Below are positions 46,907 through 55,031 of a DNA stretch of 64,000 bases, in pieces. The translations under genes and the position numbers were made by a program. This DNA is from UMGS1994 sp944386155 (GTDB lineage Bacteria > Bacillota > Clostridia > TANB77 > CAG-508), in assembly GCA_963931085.1 (NCBI GenBank), contig OZ006973.1, positions 62,001-126,000 on the forward strand. The letters run 5' to 3'. The notes below the pieces were generated by a model. The model was given only the letters and a program-made list of their open reading frames with translations, did not search any database and was not told the DNA's origin. Numbering within the stretch: the first letter of the stretch is position 1; the number at the start of each line of letters is the position of its first letter.

Positions 46907-46982
46907 CGAGGTGTAGCGCAGTTGGTAGCGCGCGTGGTTTGGGACCATGAGGTCGCAGGTTCGATCCCTGTCACCTCGACCA
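46907..46982 (+). tRNA. tRNA-Pro (TGG), integration site
   Basis: 76 nt: acceptor CGAGGTG / CACCTCG, anticodon loop TTTGGGA giving TGG, GTTCGATCC T-arm, encoded CCA. The last 13 nt plus one base are repeated at 57495-57508, so the tRNA was the target of the element and is restored by the left end. Confidence 0.95.
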
Positions 46983-46983
46983 T
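46970..46983 (+). other. Left attachment site (attL core)
   Basis: GTCACCTCGACCAT, the 3' end of tRNA-Pro, identical to the core at 57495-57508. Confidence 0.85.
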
Positions 46984-47220
46984 ATTTAAAGATTTTTGAA
47001 GAAATTTTAAAAAATTTCATAAAAGTCTAAAATGAGAAAAAGCAGATGTCTGTAACAATACAGCACCTGTTTTTAATTTTATCAAATTCTATAAAATGCC
47101 TTAAAATGCTGAAAAAATTTCAAAAATAAATTTCAAGAATTATTTTTTATCTTAAAAAAATTTCCAAAAAATTTCAAGAATAGCTATCCCCTATCCATAC
47201 TGGATTAGGAGGAATTTACA

Positions 47221-47811
47221 TTGCTAACTTTTGTACCACATAAAATAAGTGAAGACTTCAAAATAGTTGAATTTTATCGTGTTAATAAAGATCTTTGCGA
47301 AAATGAATTATACAAAGACTTAAAACCTATATCAATTTTATTATATGCACTTTTATGTGACAGATTATCTATGTCTTATGCAAATGAAAATAAAAGTAAT
47401 ATTTCAAAAAATAAGTTTCATTATTATGATGAAGATGAAAATGTATTCGTAATATTTACTAGAATCGATTTAGAGAAGAAATTGCATATTGGTAAACAAT
47501 CTTTATGTTCTGCATTCAAAGAACTTGTTAAAGCTAATTTGATTAAAGAAATAAGACAAGGTAAGAATAAGCCTAACAAAATTTATGTAGGAAAAACTAT
47601 ATCAGAAATAAATAACGAATATGTAAATTGGAGGGTTGAAAAACAAACTTCAAGAGTTCCGATTTCAAGCTGTCCTGAAGTATTAAAAACAGACACTAAT
47701 AAAAATAATATATTTATTAAAAAGAATAGTTATTTAAATTATCAAGGAAGAGATTATTCTGATATGGATTGGAGCAAATTATATGCAAATTATAATTTTG
47801 AAAATGATTAA
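47221..47811 (+). CDS. RepA_N-type replication initiator-like protein
   Basis: 196 residues. The N-terminal 115 residues resemble the RepA_N winged-helix domain of plasmid and ICE initiators: VEFYRVNKDLCENELYKDLKPISILLYALL, then NVFVIFTRIDLEKKLHIGKQSLCSAFKELVKANLI. The initiator binds origin DNA during extrachromosomal replication of the element. The start codon is TTG at 47221, chosen because AGGAGGAA lies 7 nt upstream and no ATG fits. It is shorter than plasmid RepA proteins, lacking the large C-terminal domain, so it may be a regulator instead. First gene of a three-gene run. Confidence 0.78.
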   Translation: MLTFVPHKISEDFKIVEFYRVNKDLCENELYKDLKPISILLYALLCDRLSMSYANENKSNISKNKFHYYDEDENVFVIFTRIDLEKKLHIGKQSLCSAFKELVKANLIKEIRQGKNKPNKIYVGKTISEINNEYVNWRVEKQTSRVPISSCPEVLKTDTNKNNIFIKKNSYLNYQGRDYSDMDWSKLYANYNFEND

Positions 47812-47829
47812 TTTTATAGGAGGTTTTGT

Positions 47830-48198
47830 ATGGAAAATTTAAGAGAAAAATTAGAATACCATCAAGAAAAAGATTATTTAATACCTAATATAGCAATTAA
47901 AAATAATTTAGATAATTATCAAACTGGGAAATATGGATATTTAAGGCTTGACTATCTAAAAAAGTATAAAAGTGGTTATTATACAGAGTTAATGATAGAA
48001 GGAACATTACCAGAACACATTGTAGCCATTGATAAAGAAGCAAGTGTTCAAGTGAAAAATATAGTTAAAAGCTTAGCTAAAGCTAATAATGTTGATGAAA
48101 TATTAAAACAAAGTAACCAATTTGAATGGATAAGATTAATGAATAATTTTAAAAATAGTGCTGAGGAAATTGTTTTAAAAGAATTAATTTATAATTAA
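47830..48198 (+). CDS. TnpV-like element-encoded protein
   Basis: 122 residues. DYLIPNIAI, GKYGYLRLDYLKKYKSGYYTELMIEGTLPEHI and WIRLMNNFKNSAEEIVLKELIY follow the pattern of TnpV proteins, found on Clostridial transposons and ICEs; their biochemical role is not known. AGGAGG lies 8 nt before the ATG. It lies 18 bp after the initiator gene and 20 bp before the next, so all three share a transcript. Confidence 0.78.
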   Translation: MENLREKLEYHQEKDYLIPNIAIKNNLDNYQTGKYGYLRLDYLKKYKSGYYTELMIEGTLPEHIVAIDKEASVQVKNIVKSLAKANNVDEILKQSNQFEWIRLMNNFKNSAEEIVLKELIYN

Positions 48199-48218
48199 AT
48201 ATTAGGAGGAATATTAAA

Positions 48219-48512
48219 ATGTGTAATTTTAGAGAAGTAAATGATGATATATTAAGAGAATGGCTAAATATTCGAGAACAAGAGGTATTTTGTACTTTAA
48301 CACCTGAAGATAAAAAGCACCATCTATATTTTGATGAGCTATCTGAAAATATTTTAAAGAATGTACCTAAACAAAATCAAAAGTATGTCAAAAAGCAATT
48401 GGATAAACTTAATAATAATTTTATGGATTATCTTTGCTACTGGAACGAAAAGTATTATAGGAATGGTTTTGTTGATGGAATACAGATTACTATAGGCTGT
48501 ATAAAAACATAG
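48219..48512 (+). CDS. Small element protein, DUF6809-like
   Basis: 97 residues, soluble and mostly helical. Segments HLYFDELSENILKNVPKQNQKYVKKQLDKLNN and YYRNGFVDGIQITIGCI resemble small proteins that often follow TnpV in Clostridial elements (DUF6809 group), where a C-terminal YxxGFxxG helix is typical. Function unknown. AGGAGGAA lies before the ATG. It is the last gene of the left operon, closed by a perfect palindromic terminator. Confidence 0.6.
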   Translation: MCNFREVNDDILREWLNIREQEVFCTLTPEDKKHHLYFDELSENILKNVPKQNQKYVKKQLDKLNNNFMDYLCYWNEKYYRNGFVDGIQITIGCIKT

Positions 48513-48538
48513 AGAAGTGAGCATATATGCTCACTTCT
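48513..48538. terminator. Bidirectional terminator
   Basis: AGAAGTGAGCATA / TATGCTCACTTCT, a perfect palindrome between convergent genes; AAAAG follows. Confidence 0.8.
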
Positions 48539-48555
48539 AAAAGTGTTTAATATTT

Positions 48556-49038
48556 TCAATTTTCAAAATAAAATGCATATCTAGTATTATCTCTTATAAA
48601 ACGTTCTTTATAATTGCCATTACTAGCAGATTTAACAACTTTTCTCCAAAATTCTTGAGCTCGTTTATTTTTTAATAAAGTCCTTATTTCCCATTTTCCT
48701 TTATACTTTTTAAACATTTCATTAGCCATGAACGTTCCTGCTCCGTGTTTTCTATATTTATTTAAAACAAAGAATTCTGCTATTTCATTCATTCCATCTT
48801 CGTTAAATCTTTCTAAGACAAAACCTGTTAGTTTACCATCATATTTTAAAATATATGGATGTCTTTCTTCTTGTGTCCAATACAAATCTATATATTTGCT
48901 TAATTTAAACAAACCATTATCTAATAATTGAAAATTAGTTGTTTCATCTTCAAAAAAGCTTAATTCATAAGTATATAGTTGCATTAAATTAAAAATTATA
49001 TCCTTGTCTTTTTCTGATACTTCATATAATTCAAGCAT
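48556..49038 (-). CDS. GNAT-family N-acetyltransferase
   Basis: 160 residues with the GNAT fold: IAEFFVLNKYRKHGAGTFMANEMF carries the acetyl-CoA pyrophosphate loop (Rx2-Gx-G-like RKHGAG), preceded by YILKYDGKLTGFVLE and followed by KNKRAQEFWRKVV. Substrate unknown. It is the third gene after the XRE repressor and ImmA-like protease. Element-borne acetyltransferases often modify antibiotics, toxins or tRNA-linked compounds, but nothing here identifies which. Confidence 0.85.
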   Translation of the reverse strand: MLELYEVSEKDKDIIFNLMQLYTYELSFFEDETTNFQLLDNGLFKLSKYIDLYWTQEERHPYILKYDGKLTGFVLERFNEDGMNEIAEFFVLNKYRKHGAGTFMANEMFKKYKGKWEIRTLLKNKRAQEFWRKVVKSASNGNYKERFIRDNTRYAFYFEN

Positions 49039-49071
49039 ATAGATATTTTCCTTTCATATATTTATTTATCT

Positions 49072-49704
49072 TTAAAAGTAAAAATCTTTTCTCCTATTCT
49101 CTAATTCATCAAGGTATGAATTAAGGGAATAATCTATACTAACATATGGTGTAAATAATTGTATTATAATATCATCATAATCCGTTGTTATAAATTCATT
49201 ATCTATAACTTTACTTAGAGTATGAAGACAATTTTCACTTGCTTCTTTAGAGATTTTAAATTTTTCAGATAAATATAATGGAGTTATATTAGCACCGGTT
49301 TTCACTAATTGTTTTAATACGCATTGAGGAGCTAATAACTGAGATGCAAAAAAATTCGCTTCAGTTTCATTTTTATCGCATTGAGTAGTATGATTCAAAA
49401 CTATATGTCCTAATTCATGAGATATTGTCCAAGTTTTCCTTCCTTCTGTTTCTATATCTGCGTTATAAAAAATAAATATATTGTTGTTTTTTATATATGT
49501 ATATCCATCATAAAAAATCCCATTAGATGTTAGCTGATTTATAGTCGTTTTTGTTTTCTTCATATATTCTTGAAAACTTATTATTTTAATATCATATTCT
49601 TTCAATTTTATATTTTTAGGGTTAACTGGAAAAGAAAAATTTTCTTGTACCATTAATGTTTTGTATGCTTCTTCTTTTGCTCTTTTAAAATTTGGCTTAT
49701 CCAT
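49072..49704 (-). CDS. ImmA/IrrE-type metallopeptidase
   Basis: 210 residues. The zinc site HELGHIVLNH with a downstream acidic residue in NETEANFFASQLLAP identifies the ImmA/IrrE (DUF955) family. In ICEBs1, ImmA cuts the repressor ImmR to release the element. Here the gene overlaps the XRE repressor gene by 8 bp, the same pairing. It probably cleaves that repressor in response to DNA damage or signalling. The C-terminal 60 residues resemble the sensory domain of the family. Confidence 0.88.
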   Translation of the reverse strand: MDKPNFKRAKEEAYKTLMVQENFSFPVNPKNIKLKEYDIKIISFQEYMKKTKTTINQLTSNGIFYDGYTYIKNNNIFIFYNADIETEGRKTWTISHELGHIVLNHTTQCDKNETEANFFASQLLAPQCVLKQLVKTGANITPLYLSEKFKISKEASENCLHTLSKVIDNEFITTDYDDIIIQLFTPYVSIDYSLNSYLDELENRRKDFYF

Positions 49705-50041
49705 TTTTATTATTTCCTAAGAATATATCAATCGTACTGTCTAATATGTCAAGCAATTTTTCTCTTTCTTTTGGATCTACTTGTTCAGCTTTTCTAAAAA
49801 TTATAGCAGTTCTAGAGTTATCCTCTTCCATATTATCTTTAATCCCTAATAAATAATTAACTGTTACTCCAAAGTATTTAGATAATTTATTTAAAGTTTC
49901 TGTGTTAGGAGTAGCATTTCCTGATTCCCAATATGATACTCCAGTAGCAGTAATTCCAACTATATCAGCCAATTGTTGTTGTGTCAAGTTATGTTTTTTT
50001 CTTAATTCTTTTATTATCTGAGAAAATTTATTTTCGTTCAT
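49697..50041 (-). CDS. XRE-family repressor (ImmR-like)
   Basis: 114 residues. The HTH_3 domain (about 8-65: HNLTQQQLADIVGITATGVSYWESGNATP) is followed by a helical tail with LDILDSTIDIFLG, as in ImmR-type repressors that an ImmA protease cleaves. The protease gene overlaps it by 8 bp. It is divergent from the MBL operon and has its own promoter at 50065-50093. The intergenic DNA holds a palindrome and a direct repeat likely to be its operators. Confidence 0.88.
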   Translation of the reverse strand: MNENKFSQIIKELRKKHNLTQQQLADIVGITATGVSYWESGNATPNTETLNKLSKYFGVTVNYLLGIKDNMEEDNSRTAIIFRKAEQVDPKEREKLLDILDSTIDIFLGNNKNG

Positions 50042-50064
50042 GGTATTTCCCTCCGTTTATAGTA

Positions 50065-50093
50065 ATTATATTACAAGATAAATAAAATGTAAA
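50065..50093 (-). promoter_or_regulatory. Promoter of the XRE repressor gene
   Basis: Minus strand TTTACA (50088-50093), 17-bp spacer, TATAAT (50065-50070). The -35 lies in one copy of the direct repeat TAAATAAAATGTAA (50079-50092 and 50101-50114). Confidence 0.7.
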
Positions 50094-50132
50094 TATTTTT
50101 TAAATAAAATGTAAGTTTTTTATCAAAGTGTA

Positions 50133-50161
50133 TTGACAATTGTTCGAACAGTTAGTATAAT
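50133..50161 (+). promoter_or_regulatory. Perfect consensus promoter of the MBL operon with palindromic operator
   Basis: TTGACA (50133-50138), exactly 17-bp spacer, TATAAT (50156-50161). The palindrome TGTTCGAACA lies inside the spacer at 50141-50150, ideally placed for repression by the divergent XRE protein. Such a strong promoter would need tight repression. Confidence 0.82.
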
Positions 50162-50243
50162 CAAAATGTAATAAAAATATAAATTGTACTTAAGTTGTGT
50201 TTCGTATAAATACACAAATATTATACCATATAAGGAGGTTTTT

Positions 50244-51137
50244 ATGAATACTTTAATGTTAAGCTCTAAAAGTTATAAAGAAAGTAAAGAACATGATTTT
50301 GGGGATTGTTTTATATCAGATAATGGGAATGATGTTGTTGTATTTGACTGTGGTTCAAATGAACATGCTGAAAAAGTAATAGAATATTTAGAAAAAAATT
50401 ATGGTCCAGATAAAAAAGCAATAATTGTTTTATCTCATAACGATTCAGACCATTTTAATGGTATACCAAAATTAATTGAAGAAAATAAAGTAGAAAAAGT
50501 TTATACTATTCTATTGTTAAAATTTTATGAAGAATTATTAGAAGAAATTGATGATGATAGAAAAACTAAAGATTCTATAAAGAAACAAATATTGGAAAGG
50601 TATTCAAATATTGCTTCTTTAGGAAAACAGGGCTTGTTGCAAAATATATATAATGAAGATAATTCCTTTGTCCAAATATGTAATGGCATAGAAGTTGTAG
50701 GCCCTTCTAAAGAATATGTACTAGAAGTTGCTGGACAAGCATTAGACTCAAGACAAGGAGATTCTATAGATAATGAAACAACTGTAAATGCTGCTAGTGT
50801 TCAAATAAGTATAAATTTAGGAACATCGAAACTCCTACTAGTTGGAGATGCTAGTACAAAAGCCATTGAAGAAAATGTTAAAGAACATCAAATAATTCAA
50901 ATTCCCCATCACGGAAGATTAGACCATGCTGAAGATTTATTTGAAATAAAAAAAGACGATAAAGATACAGTATATCTAATATCAGATAACAAAGGTTCTA
51001 GCTCAGGAGGTTCAGAGGAATTAATAAGCAAAGGAAAAAACAAAGGACATACTATATTTAATACTAGAACTGAAGACACTAAAACTATAAACTCTGCAAC
51101 TTATCGAAAATCTTATAGAGTGGGGTCGTATATATGA
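50244..51137 (+). CDS. ComEC-like metallo-beta-lactamase-fold hydrolase
   Basis: 297 residues. The metal site is SHNDSDH (HxDxDH, residues 65-70), the ComEC/Rec2-type variant of HxHxDH; later metal or active-site segments are LLLVGDAS and QIPHHGRLDH (about 220-228). There is no transmembrane part, unlike ComEC, so it is a free soluble hydrolase, probably acting on nucleic acid or a nucleotide. The ATG at 50244 has AAGGAGG upstream; a TTG 20 codons earlier lacks a site. It is the first gene of a three-gene operon overlapping the next by 4 bp (ATGA). Confidence 0.85.
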   Translation: MNTLMLSSKSYKESKEHDFGDCFISDNGNDVVVFDCGSNEHAEKVIEYLEKNYGPDKKAIIVLSHNDSDHFNGIPKLIEENKVEKVYTILLLKFYEELLEEIDDDRKTKDSIKKQILERYSNIASLGKQGLLQNIYNEDNSFVQICNGIEVVGPSKEYVLEVAGQALDSRQGDSIDNETTVNAASVQISINLGTSKLLLVGDASTKAIEENVKEHQIIQIPHHGRLDHAEDLFEIKKDDKDTVYLISDNKGSSSGGSEELISKGKNKGHTIFNTRTEDTKTINSATYRKSYRVGSYI

Positions 51138-51640
51138 TATACATTTTACAACATTTATATAAAAAAGAATTTAAAAATTTTAATACTGAAATTATAGGAC
51201 GAAAAGATTATTTATATAATATTTTCAAATTATATTTTATAATAAAGAAAACAGTGTACTTAAAGGGGAACTTTACATTACCACAATATTATATTCTCGA
51301 AAGCTTTCCCTTTAATTCTATGAATAACTTCTATGTAGTTGTAGGCGATACAGATTTTGTTATAGAATATATAAATACACACAAAGAAGAATTTATTGGA
51401 AAAACATTAGTTGTAATAACTTGCGTTAAATACAATAAAAAGAAACTTAATAACCTATTATATACTTTGAAATGTTCATCAATATATTTTACTAAGCAAA
51501 ATAATGATGAAGCAGATTATTACGATGGTCGCAAATGGGGATTAAATTTTAAAATAACATTATCAGAACTAGATTTTTACAATAGCAATAAAAACAATAT
51601 TATTGAAAGACTAGATGAAAATTTTGAAAGGATAAAATAA
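51134..51640 (+). CDS. Protein of unknown function, second gene of the MBL operon
   Basis: 168 residues, soluble. Alternating hydrophobic strands (NFYVVVGDTDFVIEYI, KTLVVITCVKYN) suggest an alpha/beta fold with a possible nucleotide-binding-like turn, but no family is recognised. It starts within the stop of the MBL gene, so it is translationally coupled, and ends 2 bp before the membrane-protein gene. The tight coupling suggests a complex with one or both partners. Confidence 0.65.
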   Translation: MIYILQHLYKKEFKNFNTEIIGRKDYLYNIFKLYFIIKKTVYLKGNFTLPQYYILESFPFNSMNNFYVVVGDTDFVIEYINTHKEEFIGKTLVVITCVKYNKKKLNNLLYTLKCSSIYFTKQNNDEADYYDGRKWGLNFKITLSELDFYNSNKNNIIERLDENFERIK

Positions 51641-51642
51641 CT

Positions 51643-52152
51643 ATGGAACAATTTTTTAATAAATTAGAAAATTATAATATACTAAATTATATTTTACCAG
51701 CCATCGTTTTCGACATTGGTTGCAGATATTATATTAATATTAAAATAATTCCTACTGATAATATATTTATTTCAATTTTTATATATTATTTTTTAGGATT
51801 GGTTATTAGCAGAATTGGATCTTTAATTATAAAACCATTATTGTGGAAATTAAAAATTTTAAATAAAAAAGACAGTTCAGAACGTGTAGATTTTTATAAT
51901 GCTGAAGAACAAGATTCAAAAATAAAAATACTATTTGCAGACTACAATATGTACAGAAATTTTATAGCAACTTTTTTTCTTCTTTTAGTATCTAAGTTTG
52001 CATATGAAATAAAGAATTGGCTAAATATTAACTCCACAATTATATACACAATATTGTTTATCTTACTTATTGTATTATTTATAATGTCTTATAGAAAGCA
52101 ATTAGGCTATATACATAATAGAATAGAAAAAACTAAAACAAAGAACTCATAA
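51643..52152 (+). CDS. Four-helix membrane protein, third gene of the MBL operon
   Basis: 169 residues with four hydrophobic segments: ILPAIVFDIGCRYY near 17, NIFISIFIYYFLGLVISRIG near 45, NFIATFFLLLVSKFAYEI near 108, and TIIYTILFILLIVLFIMSY near 135. A charged cytoplasmic-type loop of about 40 residues lies between helices 2 and 3. No family is recognised. Small multi-helix membrane proteins are common effectors in abortive-infection operons; here that is inference from architecture. It ends at a terminator shared with dpnB. Confidence 0.7.
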   Translation: MEQFFNKLENYNILNYILPAIVFDIGCRYYINIKIIPTDNIFISIFIYYFLGLVISRIGSLIIKPLLWKLKILNKKDSSERVDFYNAEEQDSKIKILFADYNMYRNFIATFFLLLVSKFAYEIKNWLNINSTIIYTILFILLIVLFIMSYRKQLGYIHNRIEKTKTKNS

Positions 52153-52167
52153 TGAGCTCTTTGTTTA
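52138..52167. terminator. Bidirectional terminator between MBL operon and dpnB
   Basis: ACAAAGAACTC / GAGCTCTTTGT with a 5-nt loop, overlapping the end of the membrane-protein gene; T-rich exit. Confidence 0.8.
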
Positions 52168-52176
52168 TATTATATA

Positions 52177-53040
52177 TTATTTAAATATTTCTTTCATAAT
52201 CCCATTTTTCATATCTGCAATATTATAAATATTGTTCATACTATCAAATGTTTCCTTTAAGTTATTTCTTGCAGAAATCCAGCCCATTCCATCAGTAAAC
52301 CAAACAAAAGCAAAGCCCATAACTTTTTCTGATTCTTCTGCTATCATTTTGTAACTCCTAGCTGTTTCATTTAATTTTGATCCACCTGAAGCATAAAAGT
52401 TTGTTTCTATACCATATATACAATTATCAGTCTTAACCACAAAATCAAATCTTTTAGTTGCTTGATTTTTATTGCTAATAAATGACATATCTAATTTCCA
52501 TTTTTCTTCTATTTCTTGTAAATACATTTCTTTAAAATATGTTTCATTTTTCTTAAATCCGGCTTTTTGAATAAATCTTTCCACTACGTCTTCCATTAAA
52601 TGTCCACCACGATTTTTTCTGGCATTTGAATTTAGACCAGATTCAACTCCTAAAACATAATCATATAAATTGTTTACTATATGATTTTGAATCAAATCAA
52701 ATAATCCTGTTTCTCTCATAAATATTTTATATTGTTCTACACTATAATTCATTTTTTTAAAATTATAATCAAACTTGTTTCCATCATGGTCTAAGACTAA
52801 TATTTCATACTGTCTAACAGCTAATAATGTAGGTATGCATTTTATTATTTCAGGATATTTAATAATTAATTCTTCAAAATCTTTTTCAATATTTTGGCTT
52901 CCTATTAATGAATTCATTATATTTAGTTCTATTTTATATTTTTCCGCTTTTTTATAAATTGTTTCAAAATCTATGTAATACTTATAATCTGCTATACTAT
53001 CTGTGAAAGTTAGTAACCATTCTGCAAAATCTCTTTTCAT
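52177..53040 (-). CDS. dpnB: DpnII-type restriction endonuclease (GATC)
   Basis: 287 residues, the usual length of DpnII (MboI-type) enzymes. The segments SGLNSNARKNRGGHLMEDVVERFI, FDFVVKTDNCIYGIETNFYASGGSKLNETARSY and GWISARNNL match the family core; D-(x)-E-x-N-like residues in RFDFV..IETNF are the likely metal site. It cuts unmethylated GATC. Third gene of a dpnM-dpnA-dpnB operon, starting 2 bp after dpnA. GGAGG lies upstream of the ATG. Confidence 0.9.
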   Translation of the reverse strand: MKRDFAEWLLTFTDSIADYKYYIDFETIYKKAEKYKIELNIMNSLIGSQNIEKDFEELIIKYPEIIKCIPTLLAVRQYEILVLDHDGNKFDYNFKKMNYSVEQYKIFMRETGLFDLIQNHIVNNLYDYVLGVESGLNSNARKNRGGHLMEDVVERFIQKAGFKKNETYFKEMYLQEIEEKWKLDMSFISNKNQATKRFDFVVKTDNCIYGIETNFYASGGSKLNETARSYKMIAEESEKVMGFAFVWFTDGMGWISARNNLKETFDSMNNIYNIADMKNGIMKEIFK

Positions 53041-53042
53041 AG

Positions 53043-53825
53043 TTATTTTTCCTCCAATTCTTCATATCTTCTTATTGATAAATCTAGATATTCTTTTTTA
53101 TTATCTATTCCTATGTATTTTCTATTTAATTTTACTGCTGAAATACCTGTTGTACTACTTCCACAAAATGGATCTAAAATTAAATCATTTTCTTTCGTTG
53201 AAGCTAAAATAATTTTATCTAATATTTCTAAAGGTTTTTGTGTCGAATGTTTTCCTTGCTTTTTTTCAGATGGTTTTGTAAGAGAAGTTGTCCAAACATC
53301 TTTCATCTGTTTATTCCCATTCATTTGTTTCATTACCTCATAATTAAATGTATACTTTACTTTTTTTAAATCTTTCCTTGCCCATAAAATTGTTTCTGTT
53401 GAGTGTGTGAATGTTTTGCAAGCTAGATTAGGTGGAGGGTTGGTCTTTTGCCAAGTTATATTATTTAAAATTTTAAATCCTTTTTCTTCAAGTGCCATTC
53501 CTATTGAATAAATATTATGCAATGTTCCACTAATCCATATCGTTCCAGTATCTTTTAATATTCTATAGCACTCTCCAATCCATTTTTTATTAAATATATG
53601 TTTATCTTCTTGTGTTAAAGTTCTATCCCAATCTCCTTTATTAACACTAACCATTTTACCACCACTACAAGATATACCATCACTTGATAAAAAATATGGA
53701 GGATCTGCAAATATCATATCAAATGTTTTATTTGTAAATTTCTTTAGTTCTTTAAATGTATCTCCATTTATTAAGCTAAAGCTTCCTGTTTCATTTGTAT
53801 AATAAAGTTTGTTTGAGAATTCCAT
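53043..53825 (-). CDS. dpnA: DpnA-type adenine DNA methyltransferase
   Basis: 260 residues, beta-class order: DMIFADPPYFLSSDGISCSGG (DPPY catalytic motif) near 40-60 and DLILDPFCGSSTTGISAVKLNRKYIGID (SAM-binding FxGxx) near 215-245. In the Streptococcus DpnII system the matching enzyme methylates GATC also on single-stranded DNA, protecting incoming elements. The gene overlaps the end of dpnM by 55 bp. AAGGAG lies 8 nt before the ATG. Confidence 0.9.
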   Translation of the reverse strand: MEFSNKLYYTNETGSFSLINGDTFKELKKFTNKTFDMIFADPPYFLSSDGISCSGGKMVSVNKGDWDRTLTQEDKHIFNKKWIGECYRILKDTGTIWISGTLHNIYSIGMALEEKGFKILNNITWQKTNPPPNLACKTFTHSTETILWARKDLKKVKYTFNYEVMKQMNGNKQMKDVWTTSLTKPSEKKQGKHSTQKPLEILDKIILASTKENDLILDPFCGSSTTGISAVKLNRKYIGIDNKKEYLDLSIRRYEELEEK

Positions 53826-54727
53826 TCTAATTGCTCCTTATAGTTTGTTATTAATAATTCTGAAATTTCTCCACGTCCTTTTGCATTTGAATTTATCATC
53901 CTTTTAGCTGAGACTTCATTTATATTAAATCCCTTATAAATATTTTCAAAAAAGTCATCATTTTCATCAGTATTCTTAGGATTAGAATTGCTTAACATTA
54001 GCTTTGCATTTTTAACATTTAGTTTATTGTAATACTTCGCCAATTCTTTTTGGTTTTCATCATTAAAATCTTCTTTTGTATAAGATGTAAATCCAGATGT
54101 TACCGAAAGTGGTCTATATGGAGGATCAAAATAAACAAATGTGTTCTCATTTATTAAACTTTCGCTTTCTTTATAATCTCCATACTTAAATATTGTATTT
54201 TTAAATAATATTGATAAATTTCTTAAATTTCTTGAATCACATATAGTTGGATTCTTATATTTACCAAAAGGAACATTGAATTTTCCTGACTTATTTACTC
54301 TATATAGTCCATTAAAACATGTCCTATTCAAAAATATAAATTCAGAAGCACGTTCAGCATCTAATTCAGCATTTAAAAAGTAAGAATTATATTTTGTTCT
54401 TATATCATAAAAATATTTTTGTCTCTCATCTATACATAATGACAAAAACTCTTTTTCTTTTTTTTCTAACTTTTGAATTAAATCTTCAACTTTATATTTA
54501 ATTACATTGTAGCAATTTATTAAATCTTTATTTATGTCAAAAGCATAAGCTTGTTTTATGTCATATTTTTGTAAAATGTCTATTAAAACAGCACCGCCCC
54601 CAACAAAGGGCTCAACATATTTTTCAATCTGATTATTTTTTAATTCAAGTGGAAAATATTTAGTTATTTGTGTAATTAAACTACTTTTACCTCCAGCCCA
54701 TTTTACAAACGGTTTTACAATTTCCAT
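53771..54727 (-). CDS. dpnM: DpnM/Dam-type adenine DNA methyltransferase
   Basis: 318 residues, alpha-class Dam order: FVKWAGGKSSLI (SAM site, N-terminal), EPFVGGGAVLIDI, TCFNGLYRVNKSGKFNVPFG, and TFVYFDPPYRPLS (DPPY). It methylates adenine in GATC of double-stranded DNA and protects the host from DpnII. The ATG at 54727 has GGAGGT 5 nt upstream; the codon 11 residues earlier lacks a site. First gene of the R-M operon, so methylation would be made before restriction. Confidence 0.9.
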   Translation of the reverse strand: MEIVKPFVKWAGGKSSLITQITKYFPLELKNNQIEKYVEPFVGGGAVLIDILQKYDIKQAYAFDINKDLINCYNVIKYKVEDLIQKLEKKEKEFLSLCIDERQKYFYDIRTKYNSYFLNAELDAERASEFIFLNRTCFNGLYRVNKSGKFNVPFGKYKNPTICDSRNLRNLSILFKNTIFKYGDYKESESLINENTFVYFDPPYRPLSVTSGFTSYTKEDFNDENQKELAKYYNKLNVKNAKLMLSNSNPKNTDENDDFFENIYKGFNINEVSAKRMINSNAKGRGEISELLITNYKEQLEWNSQTNFIIQMKQEALA

Positions 54728-54813
54728 CTTTACCTCCAAAATTCTTCTTAAATATATCATATTTTTTCGATTTTTTAAAGCATTTGGTAGAATTAGTTTT
54801 ATAAAAATATAAT

Positions 54814-54859
54814 AAACTAATTACCACCACATCAATGCCCTAATGATGGTAATTAGTTT
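54814..54859. terminator. Inverted-repeat terminator between the small gene and dpnM
   Basis: AAACTAATTACCA / TGGTAATTAGTTT, a perfect 13-bp stem with a 20-nt loop; T-rich on both sides. Confidence 0.75.
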
Positions 54860-54884
54860 AATTTTAATTTATAATATGCTGATT

Positions 54885-55031
54885 CTAAACACTCATCATT
54901 AAAATTATTTTTTGATATTCAATTATTCCATCATTTCCTACTTTTATTTCAAATATTTCAAAACTATCTGTGTTTCCTTCCAAGAAATTGCATGAAGAAA
55001 ATTCTTTGTATTCAAAAATTGAATATGCCAT
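54885..55031 (-). CDS. Small element protein of unknown function (48 residues)
   Basis: Begins MAYSIFEYKEFSSCNFLEGN and ends QKIILMMSV; no family recognised. The ATG has GAGGAG about 8 nt upstream, and a perfect hairpin terminator lies 26 bp beyond the stop. Acidic, no membrane helix. It precedes the R-M operon on the same strand but is separated from it by the terminator. Small proteins near xis/int are common on such elements and may modulate excision. Confidence 0.55.
   Translation of the reverse strand: MAYSIFEYKEFSSCNFLEGNTDSFEIFEIKVGNDGIIEYQKIILMMSV

Noticed and set aside
46777..46983. Minus-strand frame over tRNA-Pro beginning MVEVTGIEPATSWSQTTRATNCATP
   Set aside because: It is the antisense of tRNA-Pro and its flank, a well-known false open frame of tRNA genes.
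47830..48198. TnpV taken as evidence of a transposase
   Set aside because: TnpV is an accessory protein; no transposase or terminal inverted repeats surround it, and the element is an integrase-type one.
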